NCBI GenBank assembly: GCA_902571095.1
Contig: CACGAV010000007.1
Location: 1 to 47,301, forward strand
Length of the DNA stretch: 47,301 bases
Reading direction: 5' to 3'
Source: an uncultured Pelagibacteraceae bacterium
GTDB lineage: Bacteria; Pseudomonadota; Alphaproteobacteria; Pelagibacterales; Pelagibacteraceae
Positions 34,091 through 41,668 of this stretch are shown here, piece after piece. The position numbers were made by a program, and so were the translations under genes. The notes beneath the pieces were generated by a model. That model did not search any database. It had not been told where the DNA came from and saw nothing but the letters and a program-made list of their open reading frames with translations. Position 1 is the first letter of the stretch, and each line of letters starts with the position of its first letter.

Positions 34091-34553
34091 GATAATTAAT
34101 TTTTTTGGAGTATAAAACTCTAACTATCCAATAGATTACTAATCCGATAGGTCCAGTTAAATAAGTTAATATTAATGAAATGATAACAAGAATCCTGGAT
34201 ATACCAAATATTTTCGAGTCACTTGCAATCCAACTTCCAACAAATAAATTTATTGATAAAAAATGTAGCCAAAAAACTAAAAGAAAAGCCTCATTTGAAA
34301 AAATGGCATATAGGTCATTTAAACCGAGATAAAGATTAAAGATTTCAAAAATATTTTCCGTAAAAAAAATTTGATAGCTCACGAATATATATGCTGTTGA
34401 TAATAAAATTGGAATAATTATAGATTTAACGAAAAACTTTGTAACTATATGATTTGGGGAGACAATAAGTAACAACCAACAGGGTATAACTCCAATATTT
34501 GCTATATAGTAAATATTTTCATAAGTTAAATAAGTTAATAAATTGTCGATCAT
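34083..34553 (-). CDS. ABA4-like (DUF4281) membrane protein
   Basis: 156 residues with four or five hydrophobic segments. FWLHFLSINLFVGSWIASDS near residues 94-113 and the C-terminal LILTYLTGPIGLVIYWIVR match the ABA4/DUF4281 family. In plants ABA4 is needed for neoxanthin formation from violaxanthin; bacterial members have no established role. A link with carotenoid or retinal metabolism is possible in proteorhodopsin-bearing marine bacteria but is inference. The gene is divergent from recX and overlaps the NahD-like gene by 8 nt. Confidence 0.82.
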   Translation of the reverse strand: MIDNLLTYLTYENIYYIANIGVIPCWLLLIVSPNHIVTKFFVKSIIIPILLSTAYIFVSYQIFFTENIFEIFNLYLGLNDLYAIFSNEAFLLVFWLHFLSINLFVGSWIASDSKIFGISRILVIISLILTYLTGPIGLVIYWIVRVLYSKKINYHD

Positions 34554-34577
34554 AAAAACTTGTATAATATAGATTCA

Positions 34578-35138
34578 ATGGACTCAATATCAAATAAAAA
34601 AGATTTTGATGATTTAACTAGAAATCTAAGGGATTTAGCTTATACGTATATTGAAAAATATAATCCATCTAAACAACAAATTAAAACTTACCTTTTAAAA
34701 AAATACTTACGAAAATTTCAAGGAACCAAGGTAAAAAAAGAAATAACCCAAATAATAGAAAATATAGTCGTTAACTTGGAAAAAAATAATTTTTTAAACG
34801 ACAGCCTATATTCAGACTCCAAGGCAAGATCGCTTTTACGCAGAGGATACTCTTTAAATAAAATTAGCAATTCTTTAAGAAGCAAAGGAATAGATAACAA
34901 TAATATAAAATTAAGCTTAGAAAAAATTAAAAATGATAAACCTGATCCGGATTTTAATTCAGCAATGAAAATTTGCAAAAAAAGGAGAATTGGACCGATG
35001 AGGACTGAAAGTAATAGACCCTTGTTTTATAAAAAAGATATGGGGATTTTGGCTAGATCTGGATTTAGTTATGATATTTCAAAAAAGATACTTTCAATGA
35101 AAAAAGAAGAGTTTAATCAACTAATCAAAATTATTTAG
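34578..35138 (+). CDS. recX: RecX family regulator of RecA
   Basis: About 186 residues from ATG 34578. Three-helix RecX repeats are visible: LRDLAYTYIEKYNPSKQQIKTYLLKKYL near the N-terminus, then DSKARSLLRRGYSLNKISNSLRSKGIDN near residues 78-105, and LARSGFSYDISKKIL near the C-terminus. RecX binds RecA filaments and limits their growth. A TTG 18 nt upstream is also in frame, but TATAAT at 34563-34568 lies just before the ATG, which would favour the ATG and a nearly leaderless mRNA. recA is not adjacent. Confidence 0.82.
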   Translation: MDSISNKKDFDDLTRNLRDLAYTYIEKYNPSKQQIKTYLLKKYLRKFQGTKVKKEITQIIENIVVNLEKNNFLNDSLYSDSKARSLLRRGYSLNKISNSLRSKGIDNNNIKLSLEKIKNDKPDPDFNSAMKICKKRRIGPMRTESNRPLFYKKDMGILARSGFSYDISKKILSMKKEEFNQLIKII

Positions 35139-35268
35139 TCTTCTTTTTTTTTTCGTTAATTTTTAAATAGTATTCGATTCTTCTTTTCATTGCATTTTTT
35201 ACAAGAATAAATAGAGTAACCCCAAACAATGTAACTGATGTTATTATTATTAATATTGTTTTAATCAT
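35131..35268 (-). CDS. Small single-pass membrane protein, 45 residues
   Basis: A short frame after cysQ on the same strand. The product starts MIKTILIIITSVTLFGVTLF, with one hydrophobic helix (about residues 3-23), followed by a basic tail (AMKRRIEYYLKINEKKKKTK). The ATG overlaps the cysQ stop by 8 nt, and the stop overlaps the convergent recX stop by 8 nt. Tight packing, coupling and a plausible inside-positive topology support a real gene. No family recognised. Confidence 0.6.
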   Translation of the reverse strand: MIKTILIIITSVTLFGVTLFILVKNAMKRRIEYYLKINEKKKKTK

Positions 35269-36040
35269 TTAGATTTATACTTCTTTTAATTAGTATAGTG
35301 GGATTTCTGTAATCCTCTTTTCCGTATTTAAAAAATTTACCTTCTAATGATGTAACAATGGCACCAGCATGTTCAGCAATTGCTTGGCCAGCAGCATCGT
35401 CCCATTCTCTAGCTCTTACTTTATCTACGTAAAGATCAAATTCTCCAGCGGCAATAACACAATATTTGTATGAGCAACTTAATTTCTGAAATGATGTTAC
35501 TCCTAGATCTTTTAACTTTTTTAAAATATCTTTAGGTGGATTTTTGGTATTTGTTAAAGCTAAAATTTCTTTTTTTGGCGTTTTCTTTTTGCAATTAAGT
35601 TTTATTTTTTTTTTATTTTCAAGTAGATACGAATGATTTTTTCCAAAAGAATAAAATAATCGGTTTTTCTTAGGAACACCTATAATACCTAGAGCTGGAT
35701 TTTTATTTATTATTAGCCCAGCATTCAAAGTATATTCATCTCTCCCCGCAATGTATTCTTTAGTTCCATCAATTGGGTCAATAAGCCAATAAGTTTTTAA
35801 AAAATTTTTCTTTTTCATATCTACTGTCTCTTCAGATATAATTGGGATGTTTGGTGTAAGATCTTTTATTTTTTCTGTAAGGATTTTATTCACCTCTAAG
35901 TCACCATTTGTTACAGGTGTATTGTCAGGTTTAATAGAGATTTCCAAACCCTTGCTTTGTAGTTCAATGGAATTATTTCCAGCTAATACAGTTGGATCAA
36001 TTAGTGCCTCTGCAATTTTTTTTAATTCATTTATGGTCAT
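35261..36040 (-). CDS. cysQ: 3'(2'),5'-bisphosphate nucleotidase CysQ
   Basis: 259 residues of the inositol monophosphatase superfamily. IPIISEETVDM near residue 65 and WLIDPIDGTKEYIAGRDEYT near 84-103 form the metal site typical of CysQ. EWDDAAGQAIAEHAGA near 213-228 is the C-terminal metal motif. The enzyme removes the 3' phosphate from PAP, a by-product of sulfate assimilation or of phosphopantetheine transfer. Sulfate assimilation is often lost in SAR11, so recycling PAP from acyl-carrier-protein loading may be its main job; that is inference. Overlaps with genes on both sides suggest one operon with the DUF3553 gene and the small membrane gene. Confidence 0.93.
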   Translation of the reverse strand: MTINELKKIAEALIDPTVLAGNNSIELQSKGLEISIKPDNTPVTNGDLEVNKILTEKIKDLTPNIPIISEETVDMKKKNFLKTYWLIDPIDGTKEYIAGRDEYTLNAGLIINKNPALGIIGVPKKNRLFYSFGKNHSYLLENKKKIKLNCKKKTPKKEILALTNTKNPPKDILKKLKDLGVTSFQKLSCSYKYCVIAAGEFDLYVDKVRAREWDDAAGQAIAEHAGAIVTSLEGKFFKYGKEDYRNPTILIKRSINLND

Positions 36041-36206
36041 CGTTAATTTTCTCTAAGGATATACTTTCTAAATTAATTACTTGTTTTCCCACATTTTGGA
36101 AATTAACAGTAACTTTATTCTTGATTATGGATTGTACTTGACCGATTCCCCACCCTTTTTGCGAGGGATTAATGACAAAATTACCTGGTTCTAAATCATA
36201 TTGCAT
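36027..36206 (-). CDS. DUF3553 family small protein, 59 residues
   Basis: A 59-residue frame upstream of cysQ, overlapping its start by 14 nt. DLEPGNFVINPSQKGWGIGQ and VTVNFQNVGKQVI match the DUF3553 domain, a small beta-barrel-like unit also fused to the C-terminus of some UvrD/PcrA-type helicases. The W-G-x-G-Q-V and N-F-x-N-x-G-K pattern is well kept. As a stand-alone protein its role is unknown; contact with RNA polymerase or helicases is conceivable. It is divergent from mnmA across 38 bp. Confidence 0.78.
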   Translation of the reverse strand: MQYDLEPGNFVINPSQKGWGIGQVQSIIKNKVTVNFQNVGKQVINLESISLEKINDDHK

Positions 36207-36244
36207 AATGGAAAATTTTAATTTTTTATATTATATAACAGTTT

Positions 36245-37375
36245 ATGATTAATTCTCTAGGTATAAAAAAAACACCCAAAGATACAAAAATAGTAGTAGC
36301 CATGTCCGGAGGGGTCGACTCCTCTGTTGTTGCAGGATTAATGAAACAAGAAGGATATAATGTTACTGGTATAACTTTAAAACTTTATGACGATATTAAA
36401 CAAAGTGTAAAGGGCAGACAATGTTGCGCAGGCCAAGATATTATTGATGCCAAAAGAGTTTCAGAAAGCTTAGATATTGAACATAAAATCCTTTACTATC
36501 AAAAAAAATTTAAAAAAGAAGTAATAGACTCTTTTATTAATAGTTACACTTCAGGGGAAACCCCAATACCCTGTGTTCAGTGTAACCAAACTGTAAAATT
36601 TAGAGATCTATTTAAATTTTCGCAAGAGCTTAAAGCTGATGCCCTGGTTACAGGACACTATGTCTTAAGACGTGGTGATAATGGTGTTGGTAAAATGTAT
36701 CGAGCTGAAGATAAGGGTAGGGACCAAAGTTACTTTTTATTTAGTACCACTCAGAAACAATTGGATTTTTTAAGATTCCCTTTAGGAACGATTAATAAAA
36801 TTGAGACAAGAAAAATTGCGGATGACTTAAAACTTAATGTGGCTAAGAAACCTGATAGTCAGGATATTTGTTTTGTTCCGAACGGAGATTATGCATCTGT
36901 TATAGCTAAATATAAGCCAGAGTCTTTTAAAAAAGGTAATATTTATGATTTAAAAGGTAATATATTAGGTTCTCACGATGGAATAATAAATTATACAATA
37001 GGTCAAAGAAAAGGAATTAAAGTTTCAAGCAAAGACCCATTTTATGTAGTTGACATCAGAGCAAAAGATAATTCAATTGTTGTAGGACCTCAAGATAGTC
37101 TAAATATAAAGAAACTTTATTTAAGAAATATAAATCTGTTATCTGACGAAAAAGTTTTTGAGAAAAATATTTTTATCAAAGTCAGGTCTACTGGAAAACT
37201 TCTTAAGGCTAAAACTCAAATTAATAAAGACACCGCTATAGTAAATATTTTACAAGACGAGAAAGGAATTTCCCCAGGTCAAGCATGTGTTTTTTACTTA
37301 AAAGATGAAATAGGAGAAAGAGTCTTAGGGGGCGGTTGGATTGATAAAACGGAAAATAAAAATTTATCCACATAA
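36245..37375 (+). CDS. mnmA: tRNA-specific 2-thiouridylase MnmA
   Basis: 376 residues. The PP-loop [17 protein letters not shown] is near residues 18-34. [16 protein letters not shown] near 100-115 carries the first catalytic Cys, and [15 protein letters not shown] near 200-214 the second. VTGHYVLR and TIGQRKGI are further family landmarks. It adds sulfur to U34 of Lys, Glu and Gln tRNAs. The MnmA family here has the [15 protein letters not shown] segment typical of alphaproteobacteria. It is followed by a 247-bp gap that holds a structured RNA candidate. Confidence 0.95.
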   Translation: MINSLGIKKTPKDTKIVVAMSGGVDSSVVAGLMKQEGYNVTGITLKLYDDIKQSVKGRQCCAGQDIIDAKRVSESLDIEHKILYYQKKFKKEVIDSFINSYTSGETPIPCVQCNQTVKFRDLFKFSQELKADALVTGHYVLRRGDNGVGKMYRAEDKGRDQSYFLFSTTQKQLDFLRFPLGTINKIETRKIADDLKLNVAKKPDSQDICFVPNGDYASVIAKYKPESFKKGNIYDLKGNILGSHDGIINYTIGQRKGIKVSSKDPFYVVDIRAKDNSIVVGPQDSLNIKKLYLRNINLLSDEKVFEKNIFIKVRSTGKLLKAKTQINKDTAIVNILQDEKGISPGQACVFYLKDEIGERVLGGGWIDKTENKNLST

Positions 37376-37438
37376 TTAACACACCATCAAATAAAACAAC
37401 TACAAAGTGATGTTATTTTTTTTTTAATATGTTTTAAT

Positions 37439-37633
37439 GGAATTAATTGAGGGGCAACTCTCAACTGGCCAGTTAAGGAAAAACCGAGAGGTCCAAGCTT
37501 AACGGGCAGAAAGTTCTGCTGAGTAGCGCTAAAATAGCAGAGCGGGAGGTTCGGCGGTAGCGCCTAAAACGACGAACCAAAACTTAAGTCTGCGCACCGA
37601 AAGGTGTGTAGACATGGGTTTTTCAATTTTTCC
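37439..37633 (+). ncRNA. Candidate structured non-coding RNA, family not recognised
   Basis: A G/C-rich island in an AT-rich genome between mnmA and a convergent gene. Helices found by eye are: GTCTGCGCACC/GGTGTGTAGAC (588-598 with 603-613, offsets from 37000), an 11-bp stem with a GAAA tetraloop; GGTTCG/CGAACC (548-553 with 573-578) enclosing GGCG-GTAG-CGCC; TCTGCT/AGCAGA (515-520 with 536-541); GTTAAG/CTTAAC (472-477 with 498-503); and a possible closing stem GGAA..AATTGA with TCAATT..TTCC (439-450 with 623-633). Two pairs in the 11-bp stem are G-U only if the + strand is RNA, which fixes the strand. The stem is followed by GGGTTTTT, so it may also terminate. Hallmarks of tmRNA, RNase P, SRP RNA and tRNA were not found. 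Confidence 0.7.
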
Positions 37634-38321
37634 AAAATAAATAAGTTAAATAGTAAAATAAGATTACACCTATAAAATAATTCCATTCTAAAGCATGTTT
37701 AAAATGTACATTTCCACTTGTGACCACAATTGGTAAACTTGCTAATGCTACTACGACTAATATTGTAACTAATATTATTTTTAAAATTAAAACGTAATTA
37801 TTAATATAGTTTATTATAACGGATTTTAATTTAAAAAATCTGTATACCAATAAAGATTGAGCAACTACCTCAAAAATAATAAAACCTAAAAGGACAAATC
37901 TTCTAAAAAATTTATATAAATCATATTCAAATTTAACCCCTAAAAATATAGAATGAATTATTAAAAAAATAGCAGATAAAATACCAAAAGTTTTAAAAAG
38001 ATTATTCTTATTTTCTGAATTTTGGTACGAATTAATAATTTGATTTGTTTTTACCCAATATATTATTAACAACATCGATGAAAAAATCATTGAGGGTTTA
38101 AATATTAGATATGTCGGATAAGTTCTAGCTGTACGGCTTATTGATACTCCACCATCTAAATATGGAAAAGTAGGCTGGGACCGTCCAATTTGATCTACAA
38201 CAAATATTGTATTTTCTAAAAGGTGGTAATTTACAGAGATAAATAAGCACAGATTTATAGCTATAAATGGAATTAAAAAAATCCATAAACTCAACTTTTT
38301 AATTTGAGTTCTTAGTTCCAT
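37623..38321 (-). CDS. Six-segment membrane protein, possibly Frag1/DRAM/Sfk1-like
   Basis: 232 residues with about six hydrophobic segments (near 12-30, 72-90, 108-127, 139-162, 178-202 and 210-228). A conserved-looking external loop reads QPTFPYLDGGVSISRTARTY (residues 49-68), and the last helix is entered by VHFKHALEWNYFIG. Six helices, a Tyr-Pro first loop and a Glu-Trp before the last helix recall the Frag1/DRAM/Sfk1 fold, but the match is loose. It follows the 27-residue basic peptide gene on the same strand by 11 nt. Its stop falls at the possible closing stem of the RNA candidate. Confidence 0.55.
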   Translation of the reverse strand: MELRTQIKKLSLWIFLIPFIAINLCLFISVNYHLLENTIFVVDQIGRSQPTFPYLDGGVSISRTARTYPTYLIFKPSMIFSSMLLIIYWVKTNQIINSYQNSENKNNLFKTFGILSAIFLIIHSIFLGVKFEYDLYKFFRRFVLLGFIIFEVVAQSLLVYRFFKLKSVIINYINNYVLILKIILVTILVVVALASLPIVVTSGNVHFKHALEWNYFIGVILFYYLTYLFWKN

Positions 38322-38332
38322 TTTAGGACAGA

Positions 38333-38416
38333 CTATCTTTTCTTATTTCTTTTTCTAGCCCTTCTTTTCTTTGAGCCAATTTTACGTCTTCCTCTATGTT
38401 TTTTTGGGTAACCCAT
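38333..38416 (-). CDS. Very basic 27-residue peptide, possibly ribosome-associated
   Basis: A short frame of 27 codons starting MGYPKKHRGRRKIGSKK and ending with further Arg/Lys; 16 of 27 residues are Lys or Arg. Such composition in a clean ATG-to-stop frame is typical of tiny ribosomal proteins. bTHX (about 27 residues, also MG-K/R rich with a Gly-Lys-Ile step) and the COX24/AURKAIP1-like peptides come to mind, but neither matches convincingly. It lies 50 nt after accC and 11 nt before the membrane protein gene. Poly-A stretches can mimic Lys-rich frames, but the many Arg codons (AGA, CGT, AGG) argue against that. Confidence 0.55.
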   Translation of the reverse strand: MGYPKKHRGRRKIGSKKRRARKRNKKR

Positions 38417-38466
38417 ATTTGTTTTTAATATCACTTAAGCAATTAATTGGCAAATTAAATTATATT

Positions 38467-39804
38467 TTAATAAAATTTTTCTTTAGCTAGCCAATTAGTA
38501 TCAAACTCTGAGGTAATAAATTTTTCATGACTTAATATTCTTTTATGTAAATCAATTGTTGTTACTATTCCGTCAATTACAAACTCATTTAAAGATCTCA
38601 TAGTTCTTTGTATTGCCTCAGTTCTATTTCTACCTTTACAAATTAATTTACAAATTAGACTGTCATAATAAGGTGTAATTTTACAACCTTGAAAAATTGA
38701 ACCATCCACTCTAGTTCTAAAACCAGATGGCTGATGACAGACAGATATTATTCCAGGGCTTGGCTGAAAGTTTTTTGAAGGGTCTTCAGCATTTATTCTG
38801 CATTCAATAGAATGACCTCTTGCACTTATATCCTCTTGTTTTAAAGCTGTATTACCAGAATGAGCAATCCAAATTTGTTCTTTTACAATATCAATTCCAG
38901 TTTGAACCTCGGTTACAGGATGTTCAACTTGGACTCTTGTGTTCATCTCTAAAAAATAAAATTTTCCATTTTCATAAATATATTCAACTGTTCCTGCTCC
39001 CTCATAATTTAAAGCCTCAACCATTTTCACTGTTTTTAATAATAAATCTGATCGTGTTTTTTCATCTAAAACAGGACTTGGAGTTTCTTCAATTAACTTT
39101 TGATGTTTTCTTTGAACACTACAATCTCTCTCGTTTAAATGAACTGTTCTATTTTTTCCAGATAAAATTTGTACTTCGATATGTCTTGGGTTTTTAAAAT
39201 ATTTCTCAATATAAACCTCGTCATTTCCAAAATATTTTTTTGCTTCTAATCGCGCCATAGAAAATTGATCTGGTAATTGATTTTCGCTCTCTACAATTTT
39301 CATTCCTTTCCCACCGCCACCTCCAGAAGCTTTTATTAGAATTGGGTAACCAATTTTCTTACAAATTAATTTTGCCTCACTTATATCTTTTACCCCACCG
39401 TCTGAACCTTCTATAATTGGAACGCCATTTTTTTTAGCAATTTTTTTTGCTTCTATTTTATCTCCCATTTTTTTAATTAAATCAGCACTAGGACCAATAA
39501 ACTTTATCCCATGTTTTTGAACAACATCTGCAAATTTAAAATTTTCTGATAAAAAACCATATCCTGGATGAATGGCCTCTGCTCCAGTTAGGTCAACAGC
39601 TGACATTATAGCTGCGATATTTAAATAACTATTTTGTGGTTGATGTGATCCTATGCAAACACTCTCGTCTGCTAAACGAACATGCATAGAGTCAGAGTCC
39701 ACATCAGAGTGAACTGCAACTGTTCCAATTCCCCATTCTTTACATGCCCTTATTATTCTAACTGCAATTTCCCCTCTATTCGCAATTAAAACTTTTTTAA
39801 ACAT
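38467..39804 (-). CDS. accC: Biotin carboxylase subunit of acetyl-CoA carboxylase
   Basis: 445 residues. KVLIANRGEIAVRIIRACKE at the start, HPGYGFLSEN near residues 76-85, the ATP-grasp loop KASGGGGGKGM near 159-169, HIEVQILSG and EMNTRVQVEHPVTE near 288-301 identify biotin carboxylase. It carboxylates the biotin on AccB using bicarbonate and ATP, feeding fatty acid synthesis. The gene starts 3 nt after accB, in the usual aroQ-accB-accC order. The carboxyltransferase genes accA and accD are not in this window. Confidence 0.97.
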   Translation of the reverse strand: MFKKVLIANRGEIAVRIIRACKEWGIGTVAVHSDVDSDSMHVRLADESVCIGSHQPQNSYLNIAAIMSAVDLTGAEAIHPGYGFLSENFKFADVVQKHGIKFIGPSADLIKKMGDKIEAKKIAKKNGVPIIEGSDGGVKDISEAKLICKKIGYPILIKASGGGGGKGMKIVESENQLPDQFSMARLEAKKYFGNDEVYIEKYFKNPRHIEVQILSGKNRTVHLNERDCSVQRKHQKLIEETPSPVLDEKTRSDLLLKTVKMVEALNYEGAGTVEYIYENGKFYFLEMNTRVQVEHPVTEVQTGIDIVKEQIWIAHSGNTALKQEDISARGHSIECRINAEDPSKNFQPSPGIISVCHQPSGFRTRVDGSIFQGCKITPYYDSLICKLICKGRNRTEAIQRTMRSLNEFVIDGIVTTIDLHKRILSHEKFITSEFDTNWLAKEKFY

Positions 39805-39807
39805 ACG

Positions 39808-40221
39808 TTATTTCAAAAGAACTAAAGTTTGACCAAATTCAACAGCCTGTCCATCCTCTACGAGAATTTTTTTGACCTCGCCGTCTGAGGTTGAAGGAAC
39901 ATGGTTCATTGTTTTCATTGCTTCTACAATCATAACCGTCTGACCCTTTTTAATTTTTTGACCGACTTCTATAAATTTTTTACCACCAGGCTCTGGCGCT
40001 AGATACGCTGTTCCAATTATCGGTGAAATTACTTTTGTTCCAGTTTCTTGTTCCTTTTTTGGCTGTGACAAGCCTGGCTTATGTGCGGTAACCTGAGTGT
40101 TTGAAATAAGGGATTTAGCAACTTTAATTTTTTTCCCTCCATCTTGATATTCTATTTCTGATAAACCAAACTCATCTAGATAATCCTTTAACTCTTTAAT
40201 CAGTTTTTTATCAATTTTCAT
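39808..40221 (-). CDS. accB: Biotin carboxyl carrier protein of acetyl-CoA carboxylase
   Basis: 137 residues. An N-terminal helical part (about 1-45) includes the conserved ELKDYLDEFGLSEIEY segment. A Pro/Gln/Lys-rich linker follows, then the biotinyl domain from residue 65 with VISPIIGTAYLAPEPGG and the biotin site IVEAMKTMNHVPS (Lys103). FIEVGQKIKKGQ is the thumb-like region of AccB. It carries the carboxybiotin between AccC and the carboxyltransferase. Its start overlaps aroQ by 11 nt, so the two are translationally coupled. Confidence 0.97.
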   Translation of the reverse strand: MKIDKKLIKELKDYLDEFGLSEIEYQDGGKKIKVAKSLISNTQVTAHKPGLSQPKKEQETGTKVISPIIGTAYLAPEPGGKKFIEVGQKIKKGQTVMIVEAMKTMNHVPSTSDGEVKKILVEDGQAVEFGQTLVLLK

Positions 40222-40657
40222 TTTTTATAATTTTTTTAATACCATCAAGTGCCATAATGTAACCTTCGATACCCAAACCACAAATGATTCCATCAGCGGC
40301 TTTGCTAATCAAAGATTTATGTCTAAAATCTTCTCTTTTGTATATATTTGTGATGTGCAATTCAATAGTTGGTTTTTTTACAGCTAATAAAGCATCAAGT
40401 ATAGCGACAGATGTATGAGTATATCCGCCAGCATTTATAATAATACCATGATAATTTTTTTTTGCGTTTTGAATGAAATTTACTATTTCGCCTTCAACAT
40501 TTGATTGTTCAAAATCAACATCAAGATCAATTTTATTGCAATGTTCTTTACATTTTTTTTCCACATCTTGTAAGGAGGTATTCCCGTACTTTTCCTTCTC
40601 CCTAGTTCCAAGTAAGTTCAAATTTGGACCATTTATAACAAGAATTTTACTAGTCAT
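40211..40657 (-). CDS. aroQ: 3-dehydroquinate dehydratase, type II
   Basis: 148 residues, the normal size. ILVINGPNLNLLGTREKEKYG at the start has the conserved Asn and the Arg/Tyr of the mobile loop. QSNVEGEIVNFIQNA near residue 50, IIINAGGYTHTSVAILDAL near 74-92, and IELHITNIYKREDFRHKS near 98-115 (catalytic His) complete the type II signature. It removes water from 3-dehydroquinate in the shikimate pathway. The aroQ-accB-accC order is common in proteobacteria. It is divergent from thiS across only 33 bp. Confidence 0.97.
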   Translation of the reverse strand: MTSKILVINGPNLNLLGTREKEKYGNTSLQDVEKKCKEHCNKIDLDVDFEQSNVEGEIVNFIQNAKKNYHGIIINAGGYTHTSVAILDALLAVKKPTIELHITNIYKREDFRHKSLISKAADGIICGLGIEGYIMALDGIKKIIKNEN

Positions 40658-40690
40658 TTTGATATAATAATTTTTAAAAATATCTCAATT

Positions 40691-40894
40691 ATGGCAAAAA
40701 TACAATTAAATGGAAAAAAAACAATTATCAAAGCTAATTTGAGCGTTGGAGATCTTATAAAAAAGTACAAACTTAAAGAAAGCAATATAGCAATAGAGAT
40801 TAATGGCGTTATTTTACCTAAAAATAAATATAATAAAAAACGTCTTCGAACTAATGATAAAATTGAAATTGTTCAGTTTATAGGAGGCGGTTAA
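40691..40894 (+). CDS. thiS: Sulfur carrier protein ThiS
   Basis: 67 residues with a ubiquitin-like fold and the essential C-terminal Gly-Gly (VQFIGGG). The sequence IQLNGKKTIIKANLSVGDLI and ESNIAIEINGVILPKNKY match ThiS. The C-terminal glycine becomes a thiocarboxylate that supplies sulfur for the thiamin thiazole. The stop is immediately followed by the thiG ATG, with a GGAGG in the last ThiS codons serving as its ribosome binding site. The activating enzyme ThiF is not in the window. Confidence 0.95.
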   Translation: MAKIQLNGKKTIIKANLSVGDLIKKYKLKESNIAIEINGVILPKNKYNKKRLRTNDKIEIVQFIGGG

Positions 40895-41668
40895 ATGAAA
40901 AAAGATAAATTTATAATATCAGGAAGGACTTTAAAGTCTCGTTTAATAGTTGGGACTGGAAAATATAAAAATTTTAAACAAACTGCTGAGGCTGTAAAAG
41001 CTTCAGGCGCAGATATGGTCACTGTTGCAGTTAGAAGAGTAAATATTTTAGATAAAAAAAAACCAATTTTAATGGATTACTTGAACCCAAAGAAAATAAT
41101 TTATTTACCAAATACTGCAGGATGTTTTAATTCAGAAGATGCTCTAAGAACACTTAGACTGGCTAGAGAAATGGGTGGATGGAAACTAGTAAAACTAGAG
41201 GTTCTAGGAGACAAAAAAACTTTATATCCAAATATGATAGAGACATTAAAATCTACCTCGGTTCTTGTTAAGGAGGGTTTTAAAGTTATGGTATATTGTT
41301 CTGATGATCCAATTATTGCAAAAAAATTAGAAGATCTTGGAGCATCAGCAATTATGCCTTTAGCTTCGCCAATTGGTTCTGGAAGAGGAATAAAAAATAA
41401 ATTAAATTTATCTATCATTATAAAAAATTCAAAAGTTCCTGTTATTGTAGATGCAGGGATTGGTACAGCATCAGACGCTACGGTTGCTATGGAATTAGGT
41501 TGCGATGGTGTTTTAATTAATACTGCCATAGCAAAAGCAAAAAACCCTATTGTTATGGCTCAATCGATGAAACATGCTGTAATAGCTGGAAGAAAAGCTT
41601 TTATTGCAGGAAGAATTAAATTCTTAGATTACGGATCAGCTAGCAGTCCAAAAAAAGGAATAATTTAA
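40895..41668 (+). CDS. thiG: Thiazole synthase ThiG
   Basis: 257 residues, a TIM barrel. [20 protein letters not shown] at the start, [16 protein letters not shown] near residues 38-53, [19 protein letters not shown] near 74-92, and [21 protein letters not shown] near 186-206 are clear ThiG motifs. The catalytic Lys that forms an imine with deoxyxylulose phosphate should lie in [11 protein letters not shown] near 97-107. It joins deoxyxylulose phosphate, dehydroglycine and ThiS sulfur into the thiazole of thiamin. Its stop overlaps the convergent RNase E/G stop by 4 nt (TTAA). Confidence 0.97.
   Translation: MKKDKFIISGRTLKSRLIVGTGKYKNFKQTAEAVKASGADMVTVAVRRVNILDKKKPILMDYLNPKKIIYLPNTAGCFNSEDALRTLRLAREMGGWKLVKLEVLGDKKTLYPNMIETLKSTSVLVKEGFKVMVYCSDDPIIAKKLEDLGASAIMPLASPIGSGRGIKNKLNLSIIIKNSKVPVIVDAGIGTASDATVAMELGCDGVLINTAIAKAKNPIVMAQSMKHAVIAGRKAFIAGRIKFLDYGSASSPKKGII

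Noticed and set aside
37463-37474. AACTGGCCAGTT, a perfect 12-bp palindrome that could be a repressor site
   Set aside because: It falls inside the structured RNA candidate, and no regulator gene is adjacent. The pairing is better explained as part of RNA helices, so an operator is not claimed.
37439-37633. tRNA, tmRNA, RNase P RNA or SRP RNA in the GC-rich island
   Set aside because: No T-loop GGTTCRA with acceptor CCA, no alanine tag frame, no GAGGAAAGTCC motif and no GGTCAGGTCCGGAAGG were found, so none of these names is supported.
38820-39197. A 125-residue frame on the + strand inside accC
   Set aside because: Phe/Leu/Gln-rich antisense translation of a conserved biotin carboxylase, without coding signals.
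41101-41529. A 142-residue frame on the - strand inside thiG
   Set aside because: Antisense shadow of a well-conserved enzyme; no recognisable domain.
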